A stretch of 64,000 nucleotides of DNA from Streptomyces violaceorubidus (GCF_000717995.1 NZ_JODM01000005.1:62001-126000), one strand, 5' to 3'. Positions 8,711 through 18,359 are shown, numbered from the stretch's first letter. Program-made: numbers and translations. The notes: a model not told the origin generated them from the letters alone.

Positions 8711-8734
8711 GTGCGGGTGTGGACTGAGTGAGTG

Positions 8735-10180
8735 TCAGGCGATCGTCCAGGGCAGGCGCAGGCTCAGCAGGCCGGTCAGCACCACCCCGGCGAACTGGAC
8801 CAGCAGCGTCGTCACCAGGGCGTCCCGCATGCCCATGCCCGGGATCAGCGACAGGAACAGCGTGCCCAGGGTGGCCACGCCCAGGGCCAGGGACGACTGC
8901 TGGGTGGTGATCATGACGCCGCTGCCCACGCCGGCGCGTACGGCAGGCACCTCCGACAGGACAACCCGGAAGATCACCGGGAGTTGGAGCGCCTGGCCCG
9001 CGCCGGCGACCACCGCGCCCGGCAGCAGTTCGACCAGGCCCAGGTCGGGCCAGGAACGCCACGCGGCCAGCGTCATCAGGGCCAGGCCCACCCCCTGGAG
9101 GACGGCGCCGACGGGCACGACGCGGGTGCCGTAGCGGGCGACCAGGCGGGGGCCGGCGAGGGAGAAGAGGAAGAACACCACCGCGAGTGGGGCCAGCGCC
9201 AGGCCCGCGGCCACCGGGCCCAGGCCCGCGCCCTGCTGCAACGCCACGGCGATGACGAACATGAAGCCGCTGAAGCCGATCGAGAACGGCACGATGAGCA
9301 GCAGGCCGCGGCGCAGCGAGACGATCGCGAACAGGCTCGGCGGGACCAGCGGGGTGCGGCCCGCGCGGTCCGCCCGGCGCTCCACCGCGTAGAACGCCGC
9401 CGCCGCGAACGGGAACGCCGCCAGCGACAGCCAGGTCCACAGCGGCCAGCCCGCCGCCCGGCCCTCGGTCAGCGGGACCAGCAGGGTCAGGATCGAGGCG
9501 GCCAGCAGGAAGGTGCCGGGGACGTCCACCGGCTCGGGACGCGCGGAGCGGGTCTCCGGGACCGCGCGGGCGGCGAGGAACAGGCCCACGAGGACGACCG
9601 GGACGTTCACCAGGAAGACGGAACGCCAGCCGGTGCCCGCGATGTCCGCCGCCACCAGGACGCCGCCCAGGATCTGGCCGGCCACCATCGACAGGCCGGC
9701 CGTCGCCCCGTACAGGCCCATGGCCTTCGCGCGCCGGGGACCGGCCGTGGTCGCCTGGATGGTCGCCAGCACCTGCGGCAGCATCGCGGCGGCCGAGGCG
9801 CCCTGCGCCGCCCGCGCCGCCACCAGGGACCAGGCGTCCGGCGCGAGACCGCAGGCCAGCGAGGTCAGCCCGAAGGCCGCCATGCCGCCCAGGAACAGGC
9901 GGCGCCGGCCGAAGAGGTCGCCGAGCCGGCCCCCGAGGACCAGCAGGACGGCGTACGCCACCCCGTACCCGGCGACGACGAGTTCCAGGACCGCCTCGCT
10001 CGCGGACAGGTCCGCGCCGATGGTGGGCAGGGCGACGTTGACGATGAAGAAGTCGACGAGCGGGAGTGCCGCACCCAGCAGCACCGTGAAGAGTCCGAGG
10101 CCGCCGAGCGCGGGTGACGCCGAGGGGGCCGTACCCGAGGGGCCCGTACGGACGGGACGTGAAGTGATGGTTTCGGTCAC
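8735..10180 (-). CDS. MFS drug/metabolite exporter, 14-TM type
   Basis: A 481-residue major facilitator protein with about 14 hydrophobic helices (DHA2/EmrB-QacA group), predicted to export drugs or metabolites using the proton gradient. Helix 1 motif FFIVNVALPTIGADL and the loop-2 motif GGRLGDLFGRRRLFLGG (motif A) are clear. The GTG at 10180 is chosen because CAGGCT lies exactly seven bases upstream with a -35-like TGGTAC 17 bp further, giving a leaderless transcript. A longer frame to 10252 would run through the divergent promoter. The regulator at 10282 is divergent and is the likely controller. Substrate unknown. Confidence 0.88.
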   Translation of the reverse strand: MTETITSRPVRTGPSGTAPSASPALGGLGLFTVLLGAALPLVDFFIVNVALPTIGADLSASEAVLELVVAGYGVAYAVLLVLGGRLGDLFGRRRLFLGGMAAFGLTSLACGLAPDAWSLVAARAAQGASAAAMLPQVLATIQATTAGPRRAKAMGLYGATAGLSMVAGQILGGVLVAADIAGTGWRSVFLVNVPVVLVGLFLAARAVPETRSARPEPVDVPGTFLLAASILTLLVPLTEGRAAGWPLWTWLSLAAFPFAAAAFYAVERRADRAGRTPLVPPSLFAIVSLRRGLLLIVPFSIGFSGFMFVIAVALQQGAGLGPVAAGLALAPLAVVFFLFSLAGPRLVARYGTRVVPVGAVLQGVGLALMTLAAWRSWPDLGLVELLPGAVVAGAGQALQLPVIFRVVLSEVPAVRAGVGSGVMITTQQSSLALGVATLGTLFLSLIPGMGMRDALVTTLLVQFAGVVLTGLLSLRLPWTIA

Positions 10181-10187
10181 GTGGTCG

Positions 10188-10275
10188 AGCCTGCGACCGT
10201 TTCCAGGGTGGTACCAGAGTCTTCTTATCCTGGTAGGACCAGTACCTGGCAACAGGTTACCCGGCGCGGCATCCT
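10188..10275. promoter_or_regulatory. divergent promoter/operator, MFS pump and MmyB-like regulator
   Basis: Minus promoter: TGGTAC (10216-10211), 17 bp, CAGGCT (10193-10188), 7 bp, GTG. Plus promoter: TGGCAA (10247-10252), 17 bp, CATCCT (10270-10275), 6 bp, ATG. Related palindromes overlie the -35 elements: TGGTACCA (10209-10216), CTGGTAGGACCAG (10230-10242) and CCAGTACCTGG (10239-10249). They are plausible operators for the regulator next door. Confidence 0.55.
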
Positions 10276-10281
10276 GGAGGC

Positions 10282-11187
10282 ATGACGACGATGACGGGTC
10301 GGGAGACGGCGGTCCAGTCGCCGCCCCGGGACACCGGCTCGGAGATCCGGCGGCACGAACTCGCCGCCTTCCTGCGCAGCCGCCGCGAGCGCATCGCGCC
10401 GGAGCAGGTGGGGCTGCCCCGCGGACGCCGGCGCCGGACCCCGGGGCTGCGGCGCGAGGAGGTCGCCCAGCTCTCGGCCGTCGGCGTCACCTGGTACACC
10501 TGGCTGGAGCAGTCCCGGGACATCCAGGTCTCCGTCCAGGTCCTCGACGCCCTCGCCCGCGCCCTGCTGCTCGACCCCTCCGAGCGTGCCCACCTCTTCC
10601 AGCTGGCGGGGGCCGTCGACCCGACGCCCGCGCGGGTGTGCCCGGCCATCACCCCGGCGGTGCGCGCCCTGCTGGAGCAGTTCGAGCCGTACCCCGCCTG
10701 TGTGCAGAACAGCCGGTACGACATCCTCGCCCACAACCGGACGTACGGGCTGCTGCTGTGCGACCTGGAGGCGGTGCCGCCCGAGGACCGCAACTGCATG
10801 ATCCTCTCCTTCACCCACGAGGACTGGCGGGCCTCGATCGTGCACCTGGAGGAGACCCAGCGGCTGATGGCGGCGCGGTTCCGCGCGACCATGGCCGGTC
10901 ATCTCGCCGAGCCCGCCTGGAAGATGCTCCTCAAGCGGCTGCGCACCCAGTCGCCGGAGTTCCGCGAGGTCTGGGAGCGGCACGAGGTCGTCGCGCACCG
11001 CAGCAAGCGCAAGGAGTTCCTCAACCGGTACGTCGGGCGGATCCGCCTCGACCACACCGACCTGTGGCTCGGACCGGAGGCCGGGCCCCGGATGGTGACG
11101 TACGCACCGGCCGACGAGGTGTCCCGTCAGCGGCTGGAGAAACTGCACGCGATCGCTCTGGAGCGCGGGCCGGCTTCCTCCGGGTGA
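10282..11187 (+). CDS. helix-turn-helix regulator with MmyB-like ligand-binding domain
   Basis: A 301-residue regulator. The N-terminal HTH (about residues 20-95) shows the family pattern ELAAFLRSRRERIAPEQVGL, then RTPGLRREEVAQLSAVGVTW, YTWLEQSRDIQVS and LDALARALLLD. The remaining 200 residues match the MmyB-type domain, which in this family is thought to bind fatty acids or other small molecules. These regulators typically sit divergent from an oxidoreductase or exporter they control, as here with the MFS pump. The ATG at 10282 has a -10-like CATCCT six bases upstream. GGAGG (10276-10280) is too close for that ATG but would suit an alternative ATG at 10291. Confidence 0.9.
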   Translation: MTTMTGRETAVQSPPRDTGSEIRRHELAAFLRSRRERIAPEQVGLPRGRRRRTPGLRREEVAQLSAVGVTWYTWLEQSRDIQVSVQVLDALARALLLDPSERAHLFQLAGAVDPTPARVCPAITPAVRALLEQFEPYPACVQNSRYDILAHNRTYGLLLCDLEAVPPEDRNCMILSFTHEDWRASIVHLEETQRLMAARFRATMAGHLAEPAWKMLLKRLRTQSPEFREVWERHEVVAHRSKRKEFLNRYVGRIRLDHTDLWLGPEAGPRMVTYAPADEVSRQRLEKLHAIALERGPASSG

Positions 11188-11295
11188 GTGCCCGAAGTGC
11201 GGGAACCCGCAGATATGCGGAAGGTGATGTTCCCAGGGTTTCCACGGCCCGGCGCCGGGGTTCCCACAGCACGGACAGGGCGAGGACGAAGAGTC

Positions 11296-12141
11296 ATGGC
11301 TGAGCAGAAGTCGGCGCGGACACTCCCGCGGCCGTTGCACGCGGCCGCTTCGGCGGTGCGGAAGGTGCCGGGTGCCGGGACGGTGGGCAGGGCCGCCGAG
11401 GGCGCGCTGGACAGGATCGGGGCGGTGTCGCCGCGCGGGCGGCGCGTGCTCGTCTACACGGGCGCCGGGGTGCTGGGCGTCGCCGGGCTGGTGGAGTGGC
11501 CGGTGGCGGCCACCGGAGCGGCGGTGGCCTGGCTGACGCAGCCGCGCGGGCAGGACCGGAACGGGAGCGCGGGCAAGGCCGGTGCCGCCGGGGAGGCCCG
11601 GGGCACCGCGGACAGCAGGGCCGACCGGACGCAGGCCCGGAAGACCACCGCCCGGGCGGCCACGGCGAAGACGGGCACGGCCAAGACGGGCACGGCCAAG
11701 GCGGGCACGGGCGGGACGGCCGCGGCGAAGCGGATCACCGGGGCCAAGAAGGCCACGGCGGCCAAGTCCACGGCGAGCAAGTCCACCGCGGCCAAGTCCT
11801 CGGCGAGCAAGGCCACGTCAGCCAGGTCCACGGCAAGCAAGGCCACGGCAGCCAGGTCCACGGCAAGCAAGGCCACGGCAAGCAGGGCCACGGCAAGCAG
11901 GGCCACGGCAGCCAAGTCCGCCGCCGCGAAGAAGTCCGCCGCGAAGGAGTCCGCCGCGAAGGAGTCCGCGGCGAAGAAGTCGGCTGCGAAGAAGACCTCC
12001 GCGAAGAAGACCGCGTCCCCCACCCGGGCCAAGAGCCAGTCGGGGACCAAGGCGTCTTCGAGCAGGCCCTCCGCCTCGGGCGGAAGCCGCGGCCGCGGAC
12101 GCAGGACGGCCGCCGCGTCGCGCACCCGCACGTCCGGCTGA
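11296..12141 (+). CDS. histone H1-like Lys/Ala-rich protein
   Basis: A 281-residue protein. Residues 1-90 are ordinary, with a hydrophobic stretch VLVYTGAGVLGVAGLVEWPV near 55-75 and VAATGAAVAWL after it. From about residue 115 onward it is a low-complexity basic tail of repeated K-A/S-T/A units (KSTASKSTAAKSSASKATS and similar, later AKKSAAKES). Such tails bind DNA non-specifically in H1-like bacterial proteins. It is unusual that a possible membrane helix precedes the tail, suggesting a membrane-tethered polycation. GAGGACG lies upstream of the ATG. The P-type ATPase begins 9 bp after the stop, so the two form an operon. Confidence 0.8.
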   Translation: MAEQKSARTLPRPLHAAASAVRKVPGAGTVGRAAEGALDRIGAVSPRGRRVLVYTGAGVLGVAGLVEWPVAATGAAVAWLTQPRGQDRNGSAGKAGAAGEARGTADSRADRTQARKTTARAATAKTGTAKTGTAKAGTGGTAAAKRITGAKKATAAKSTASKSTAAKSSASKATSARSTASKATAARSTASKATASRATASRATAAKSAAAKKSAAKESAAKESAAKKSAAKKTSAKKTASPTRAKSQSGTKASSSRPSASGGSRGRGRRTAAASRTRTSG

Positions 12142-12150
12142 GGGAGCGCC

Positions 12151-15100
12151 ATGGTCGGTGGACTGCTGACGCGTTCCCAGGACGCCGTCACGGGACTGGT
12201 CCTGGCCGGGCCCCGGCTGCTCGCGCGCGGCACCGCGCCCGCCGTGGGCGCCGCGGCCGGAGCGGCGGCGGGCACCGCGCGGGCCGGTGTGCGCGGCGCC
12301 GACTTCGCGGCCCGGGCGGCCCGGGTGGCCCGCGCGGCACTGCCCGGCGGACCGCGGGAGTGGCGGGCCGGGGCGCGGGCGCACCTCGCCCTGCGGCCGG
12401 CCGTGACGGACGAGGTGCGCCGGGCGGGCGGTACGGAGCAGGTGGCGCGGCGGGTGGCGGCGGCCCTGGCCGAGCACCCGGACGTCCTGCTCGCCTACTG
12501 GGACACCGGTCTCGCCAGACTGGTGGTCACCGCGACCGAGGACACGCTCACCGACCGCGTCGTGGACCACGCCACCGAACTGGCCGAACGCCACGGACTC
12601 ACCCGGGCGGACCAGACCGCCCCCGCCGCCTCGGACGACCCGGTGGACGAGCCGGACCACCCCGGAGACCCGGCCCCGGTGCGGGTCGCGGCGACCGCGC
12701 TCGGCGCGGACGTGCTGGGCATCGCCGCCGCCGTGACCGGCGCACGGCTGCGGCTGCCCCCCTCGCCCCGCCTGGTCACCGCCGTGGCGACGCTGCTGCG
12801 CGAGAACCCGGCCTTCCGCGCCTGGCTGGGCGAGCGGCTCGGCGAGCACCGCATGGACGTCGCGCTGGCCGCCGCCAACGCGGCCGTCCACGGCGCCGGG
12901 CAGAGCCCCACCTCGCTGGTGCTCGACGGGGCGCTGCGCGTCTGCCAGTTGACGGAGGCGGTGGCGCGCGGGGCCGCCTTCGAGGTCGTGCACGACCAGC
13001 TGTGCGTCCCCGGCCGGGGCAGCCTGCCCGCCGCGCCCGCCCTGCGTCCGCCGCCGCGCACCTCGCCCGCCCAGGACTACGCCGCCCACGCCTCGGCGGG
13101 GAGCGTGGCGGGCGCCGCCGCGACCCTGCTGGTCAAGCACGACGTGGCCGAGGCGGCCGAGGCGGTGCTCGCCGGTTCGCCCAAGGCCGCGCGCTACGGA
13201 CCCGCCGCCTTCCACGCCGTACTGAGCGCCGCGCTGTCCCGCACGGGCGTGCTGGTGCGCGATCCCGGGCGGCTGCGGCAGCTGGAGATGGCCCGCACGG
13301 TCGTGCTGCACCCCAGCGCGCTGCGGGTGCCGGACGCGGGCGCCGACCCGTGGACCGAGGACGTGCTGGACGCGGCGCGCCGCGCGGGACTGCGCGTGGT
13401 CATGGTCGAGGACCCGGCGCTGGCCGACTTCACCGGCCTCGCCGACCAGGTCGTCGGCGCCCGGCGCCCGCTCGCGGACGTCGTGGCCGAACTGCGCGCC
13501 GAGGGCGGCGTCATCACCGTCGTACGGCCGCTGCCCGGCGACGACGGGTCGGTGTCGGCCGGGCTGCTCGCCGGGGACGTGGCCGTCGCCCTGGCGGACG
13601 CCGACTGCCCGGTGGCCTGGGGCGCGGACGTGCTGGCCCCGCAGGGGCTCGCCGACGTGTGGCGGGTGCTGCGGGCGGTGCCGGTCGCGCGTGCCGTCGG
13701 GCGCCGGTCGCAGACCCTGGCCCGGTCCGGGGCCGCGCTGTCCGGACTGCTGGTGGCGGTCGGCGAGGCGCGCGGCAGGAGCCGGGGCGGCGTGTCGTCG
13801 CTGCTGGGGATGCGGCACGCGCCGGTGGACGCGAGCGCGGCGCTGGCCCTGCTGTCGGGATCCCGGGCAGCGCTCGGCGTGGCGACGGCCCGCGCCCCGC
13901 ACCCCCGCGCCCGGGTGGCCTGGCACGCACTGGACCCGGACGACGTACGGGAGCGGCTGGAGCGGGAGCGCGAACCCGAGCCGACCGCCGTGGAGCAGGC
14001 CACCGCCCGGGTGCGCGCCGCCGCCGACCGGGCGGGCCGGGTGCCCGTGCTGGCCCCGGTCCGCTGGTCGTGGCAGCTGGCCCGTGCCGTGCGCGGAGAG
14101 CTGGACGACCCGCTCACCCCGGTCCTCGCGGTCGGCTCGGCGGCCTCCGCGATCCTCGGGTCGGTCGTCGACGCCCTGCTCGTCGTCGGCGCCCTCGACC
14201 TGAACGCGCTGGTCGGCGGCTTCCAGCGGCTGCGCGCCGAGCGGGCGCTGTCCGGGCTGCTGGCGGAGCAGAAGCAGAAGGCCCGGGTCACCGAGGAGCA
14301 GTTCGGGCCGGACAGCGCGCGGTCCGCCGCGGAGGGCGAGCCGCGGATCGTGGACGCGGCCAAGCTGCACCCCGGTCATGTGATCGAGCTGAAGGCGGAC
14401 GACGTGGTGCCCGCCGACGCCCGGCTGCTGTGGGAGGACGGCCTGGAGGTGGACGAGTCCGCGCTCACCGGTGAGTCGCTGCCGGTGGACAAGTCGGTGG
14501 ACCCGGCGCCCCGCGCCCCCGTGGCGGAGCGGTACTGCATGGTCTTCGAGGGCACGACCGTGGTGGCCGGGCGGGCCCGCGCCGTCGTCGTCGACACCGG
14601 CGACCACACCGAGGCGGCGCGGGCGGTCGCGCTGGCGGCCCGTACGCCGTCGGCGGCCGGGGTGCAGGCCAGGCTCCAGGAGCTGACCCGCAAGGCGCTG
14701 CCGCTCACCCTGGCGGGCGGGGCCGCGGTCACCGGGCTCTCGCTGCTGCGCGGGGCGCCGATCCGGCAGGCGGTCGCCGGTGGGGTGTCGGTGGCGGTGG
14801 CCGCCGTGCCCGAGGGGCTGCCGCTGGTGGCGACGGTGGCCCAGCTCGCGGCGGCCCGCCGGCTCAGCCGCCGGGGCGTCCTGGTGCGCACCCCGCGCAC
14901 ACTGGAGGCGCTCGGCCGGATGGACACCGTCTGCTTCGACAAGACGGGCACCCTCACCGAGAACAGGCTGCGGCTGTCGCGGGTCGCGGGCACCGACGGC
15001 ACGGTCCGCCGGGTGGGCGAGGCGGAGACCGCCGGCACCGTACGGGTCGCGGCGCGCGCCTGCCCCCGGCTGGACGGCGACGGCGCCCGGCCCACGCACG

Positions 15101-16557
15101 CCACCGACGAGGCCGTCCTGGACGCGGCGGGGGAGGACCCCGACTGGACGCAGGAGGAGGGCCTGCCCTTCGAGACCTCCCGCGGCTACGCCGCCGCCGT
15201 CGGACGCGAGGGCGCGGCGGGCCCCGCCGTGCTGGTGGTCAAGGGCGCCCCGGAGACGGTCCTGCCCGCCTGCGCCGACCTGCCGGCGCACGCCCTGGAG
15301 GTGGCCCAGCGGCTGGCGGGCGACGGACTGCGCATCATCGCGGTGGCGCGGCGGACCCTGGCCAGGGGAGAGAAGGCGGCCGACGTCCTCGAACGGCAGC
15401 CGTCCAAGCTGGAGTTCACCGGACTGCTCGCGCTGGCCGACGTGCCCCGCGAGACCTCCCCGGCGCTGGTGCGCGGGCTGCGCGAGGCGGGCGTACGGCC
15501 CGTGGTGCTGACCGGCGACCACCCGCGGACCGCGCACGCCATCGCCGTCGACCTGGGCTGGCCCGAGGACGCGGTCGTGGTCACCGGCGACGAACTCGCC
15601 GCCGCCGACCGCACCGCGCGCTCCCGGATGCTGCGCGACGCGGACGTGGTGGCCCGGGTGGCGCCCGAGCAGAAGCTCCAGGTCGTCGAGTCGCTGCGGG
15701 ACGCCGGACGGGTCGTCGGCATGGTCGGCGACGGCGCCAACGACGCCGCCGCGATCCGGGCCGCCGACATCGGCGTCGGCATCAGCGCCCGCGGTTCGGC
15801 CGCCGCCCGCAACGCCGCCGACCTGGTGGTCACGGGCGAGGACCTGCTGGTCCTGGTGGAGGCGGTGCGGGAGGGCCGGGCGCTGTGGCACAGCGTCGCC
15901 GACGCCATCGCCATCCTGATCGGCGGCAACGCGGGCGAGGTCGGCTTCGGCATCCTCGGCACGGTGCTGGGCGGTGCCGCCCCGCTGTCCACCCGCCAGA
16001 TGCTGCTGGTCAACCTCTTCACCGACCTGTTCCCGGCGATGGCGGTCGCGGTGACGAAGACCGGCGACCCGGAGCAGGAGGCCGCCGACGCGGGCGCGCC
16101 GCTCGGGACGGCCGTGCTGGGCGAGCCCCTCATCCGGCAGATCCGGCACCGGGCGATGACCACGGCGCTGGGGGCGACCGCGGCCTGGCTGCTGGGCCGC
16201 TTCACGGTGGGCACGGAGCGCCGCTCGACGACCATGGCCCTGTGCGCGGTCGTCGGCACCCAGCTCGCCCAGACCCTCGCCGACCGCCGCGACAGCCGCC
16301 TGGTCCAGGTCACCTCCCTCGGCTCCGCCGCCGCCCTGATCGCCCTCGTCCAGACCCCGGGCGTCAGCCGCCTCTTCGGCTGCACCCCACTGGGACCGGT
16401 CGCCTGGACGGGCGTGGCCGCGGCGATCACGCTAGCGCTGGCCGGGCAGCGGGCGCTGCCGGGCCTGGAGGACGCGATCGTGAAGTACTGGCCGAAGGTG
16501 ACCGAGCGGTTGCCGGTGAAGAGTTCCGGTGCGGTGGAGCAGGGCGCGAGCGGGTGA
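12151..16557 (+). CDS. very large P-type ATPase (CtpI-like)
   Basis: An ATP-driven cation or lipid pump of 1468 residues, about twice the usual P-type length. The first 620 residues are an actinobacterial extension with two heavy-metal-associated-like segments and no clear catalytic motif. The catalytic core is complete: TGES in ALTGESLPV, phosphorylation site CFDKTGTLTEN, KGAPE in the nucleotide domain, and the hinge VGDGANDAAAI. The M4 ion motif is PEGLPLV, as in P2-type pumps, and no CPx heavy-metal motif is present. Six or more C-terminal membrane helices follow. Mycobacterial CtpI has the same size and layout. The transported substrate is unknown. Coupled to the H1-like gene upstream. 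Confidence 0.9.
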   Translation: MVGGLLTRSQDAVTGLVLAGPRLLARGTAPAVGAAAGAAAGTARAGVRGADFAARAARVARAALPGGPREWRAGARAHLALRPAVTDEVRRAGGTEQVARRVAAALAEHPDVLLAYWDTGLARLVVTATEDTLTDRVVDHATELAERHGLTRADQTAPAASDDPVDEPDHPGDPAPVRVAATALGADVLGIAAAVTGARLRLPPSPRLVTAVATLLRENPAFRAWLGERLGEHRMDVALAAANAAVHGAGQSPTSLVLDGALRVCQLTEAVARGAAFEVVHDQLCVPGRGSLPAAPALRPPPRTSPAQDYAAHASAGSVAGAAATLLVKHDVAEAAEAVLAGSPKAARYGPAAFHAVLSAALSRTGVLVRDPGRLRQLEMARTVVLHPSALRVPDAGADPWTEDVLDAARRAGLRVVMVEDPALADFTGLADQVVGARRPLADVVAELRAEGGVITVVRPLPGDDGSVSAGLLAGDVAVALADADCPVAWGADVLAPQGLADVWRVLRAVPVARAVGRRSQTLARSGAALSGLLVAVGEARGRSRGGVSSLLGMRHAPVDASAALALLSGSRAALGVATARAPHPRARVAWHALDPDDVRERLEREREPEPTAVEQATARVRAAADRAGRVPVLAPVRWSWQLARAVRGELDDPLTPVLAVGSAASAILGSVVDALLVVGALDLNALVGGFQRLRAERALSGLLAEQKQKARVTEEQFGPDSARSAAEGEPRIVDAAKLHPGHVIELKADDVVPADARLLWEDGLEVDESALTGESLPVDKSVDPAPRAPVAERYCMVFEGTTVVAGRARAVVVDTGDHTEAARAVALAARTPSAAGVQARLQELTRKALPLTLAGGAAVTGLSLLRGAPIRQAVAGGVSVAVAAVPEGLPLVATVAQLAAARRLSRRGVLVRTPRTLEALGRMDTVCFDKTGTLTENRLRLSRVAGTDGTVRRVGEAETAGTVRVAARACPRLDGDGARPTHATDEAVLDAAGEDPDWTQEEGLPFETSRGYAAAVGREGAAGPAVLVVKGAPETVLPACADLPAHALEVAQRLAGDGLRIIAVARRTLARGEKAADVLERQPSKLEFTGLLALADVPRETSPALVRGLREAGVRPVVLTGDHPRTAHAIAVDLGWPEDAVVVTGDELAAADRTARSRMLRDADVVARVAPEQKLQVVESLRDAGRVVGMVGDGANDAAAIRAADIGVGISARGSAAARNAADLVVTGEDLLVLVEAVREGRALWHSVADAIAILIGGNAGEVGFGILGTVLGGAAPLSTRQMLLVNLFTDLFPAMAVAVTKTGDPEQEAADAGAPLGTAVLGEPLIRQIRHRAMTTALGATAAWLLGRFTVGTERRSTTMALCAVVGTQLAQTLADRRDSRLVQVTSLGSAAALIALVQTPGVSRLFGCTPLGPVAWTGVAAAITLALAGQRALPGLEDAIVKYWPKVTERLPVKSSGAVEQGASG

Positions 16558-16906
16558 TTGCGCGGGTCCGCCGTCGCCGTCCGCAGGGCGGGTGGATGCT
16601 GCGCGCCGGAGCGGGCGCTCCGGGCCGTCCGGCAGCGTCGGCCTCCCACATCGGACGCCCGGGGGTACGGACGGTTCCCGGTCCCCGACGGCGCCGGGCC
16701 CGCCGGGCGGTGCCGGGTTCGCCGGGCGGTGCCGGGTTCGCCGGGCGGTGCCGGGCTCGCCGGATGGTGCCGGGCTCGCCGGGAGGCTGCGGGGCGAGCA
16801 GAGCGACTTCGGCTGGAGGACGGCGAGGACGGCGAGGTCACCGCGGACGGCGAAGAAGTGCCGCGGATCCGGGCCGACCGGCGCTTCGAGTACGTCCGAG
16901 CCGCCG
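16558..16906. other. noncoding gap between convergent ATPase and MFS genes
   Basis: No credible gene. The 349-bp stretch contains the 19-bp tandem repeat listed separately and no T-tract terminator. Open frames running through it have no ribosome-binding site or conserved-looking product. Confidence 0.6.
16701..16793. repeat. 19-bp tandem repeat, about 4.5 copies
   Basis: Unit CGCCGGGCGGTGCCGGGTT begins at 16701, 16720 and 16739; a variant with GGATGG begins at 16758 and a decaying partial copy at 16777. The half-unit before 16701 extends it slightly. Confidence 0.85.
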
Positions 16907-18352
16907 TCACACCCCCGTCCGCGCGGCCTCCCGCACCTCCGGCGAGCGCAGGCGCTCGGCCGTCCGCTCCGCCGTGCGGTGGGCCCAGCGGCCGCTGGTG
17001 ACGGCGCCCAGGACGAGGACCGCGAGGCCGCAGGCGGCCAGGATCCACCAGCCGGGGCGGGCGGCGGTGACGAAGGTGTCGCGGTACGAGGAGGCGCTCA
17101 CGCCCGACGCCAGCACCGCGCCGATCACCGCCACGCCGAGTGCCTGGCCCAGCTGGCGGCTGGTGGAGGCGACGGCCGCGGCGACCCCGGCCTGGGCGCG
17201 GGGCATGCCGGAGACCGCGGTGTTGGTGATGGGCGCGTTGACGAAGCCGAAGCCGACGCCGAACAGGACGTAGCCGATGAAGAGCGTGACGTTCGAGGTC
17301 TCGGCCTCGAAGGCGGCGAACAGCGTCCCGCTCGCGGTCAGCGCGCCGCCCGCGATCAGCAGGGGCAGACGCGGCCCCCGGCTGCCGACCAGCCGCCCGG
17401 AGAGCGGGGCGCACAGGAAGGTCGGGACGGCCATCGGCAGCATCCACAGACCGGCGTCGAGGGCGCCCAGTCCGCGCACGTTCTGGAGATACAGCGTGGA
17501 CAGGAACAGGAAGCCGCCCAGCGCGGCGAAGGCGCTGACCGCGATCACGGTGGCTCCGCTGAACGGCGCCGACCGGAAGAAGCGCAGCTCGATGAGCGGG
17601 TCGGTGCGACGGGGCTCGTGGAGGAGCAGGCCGAGCAGGGCGGCCAGCGCCAGGACGGCGAAGGGCAGCACGCTGGTGAACCCGGCGTTCGGCGCCTCGA
17701 TGATCGCGTAGGTCAGCGAGCCGAACAGCACGATCACCAGCAGTTGGCCGAGCGGGTCGGGGCGGCGCGCCTTCGGCGCGCGGGACTCGGGGACGAAGCG
17801 GAGGGTGAGGAGGAGGGCGGCCAGGCCCACGGGGAGGTTGACCCAGAAGATCGAGCGCCAGCCGACCGACTCCACCAGCACCCCGCCCACCAGCGGACCT
17901 GCGGCCAGGGAGATGCCGACCACCGCGCCCCAGACGCCGATCGCGCGGGCGCGCTCGCGCGGGTCGGTGAAGGTGTTGGTGATGATGGACATCGCGACCG
18001 GGTTGAGCATCGAACCGCCCACCGCCTGCATCATCCTGAAGACGATCAGCGAGGACAGGTCCGGGGCCAGCGAGCACAGCAGCGAGCCGAGGGTGAAGAT
18101 CACCAGGCCGGTCATGAAGACCCGCTTGCGGCCGATCCGGTCGGCGGTGGAGCCGGACAGCATCAGCAGCGCGGCCAGCACCAGGGTGTACGCGTCCACG
18201 GCCCACTGGAGGCCCGACGTGCTCGCGTGCAGGTCCCGCTGCACGGAGGGGAGGGCGACGTTGAGGATCGTGTTGTCGATACTCACGATCAGCAGGCTCA
18301 TGCAGCAGATGGCGAGCACGAGCATGCGGCGGCGACGGGTCAGCTCGGGCAT
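16907..18352 (-). CDS. MFS transporter, DHA2/EmrB-QacA family
   Basis: A 481-residue exporter with 14 predicted helices. Helix 1 carries DNTILNVALPSVQRDL (the DHA2 motif D1), loop 2 has GSTADRIGRKRVFMTGL (motif A), and helix 5 has GPLVGGVLVESVGWR (motif C, typical of antiporters). It exports drugs or metabolites; the substrate is unknown. On the minus strand TAGGCT lies seven bases before the ATG, with a -35 TTAGAC 18 bp further, so the message may be leaderless although GGAG is also close to the start. It is divergent from the dihydrouridine synthase gene. No regulator gene is adjacent. Confidence 0.9.
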   Translation of the reverse strand: MPELTRRRRMLVLAICCMSLLIVSIDNTILNVALPSVQRDLHASTSGLQWAVDAYTLVLAALLMLSGSTADRIGRKRVFMTGLVIFTLGSLLCSLAPDLSSLIVFRMMQAVGGSMLNPVAMSIITNTFTDPRERARAIGVWGAVVGISLAAGPLVGGVLVESVGWRSIFWVNLPVGLAALLLTLRFVPESRAPKARRPDPLGQLLVIVLFGSLTYAIIEAPNAGFTSVLPFAVLALAALLGLLLHEPRRTDPLIELRFFRSAPFSGATVIAVSAFAALGGFLFLSTLYLQNVRGLGALDAGLWMLPMAVPTFLCAPLSGRLVGSRGPRLPLLIAGGALTASGTLFAAFEAETSNVTLFIGYVLFGVGFGFVNAPITNTAVSGMPRAQAGVAAAVASTSRQLGQALGVAVIGAVLASGVSASSYRDTFVTAARPGWWILAACGLAVLVLGAVTSGRWAHRTAERTAERLRSPEVREAARTGV

Positions 18353-18359
18353 GGACTCC

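Noticed and set aside
11818..16149. A 1443-codon open frame antisense to the P-type ATPase
   Set aside because: It is the GC-driven shadow of the real gene: His/Arg/Gly/Gln-rich, no domains, no ribosome-binding site. The opposite strand carries all ATPase motifs.
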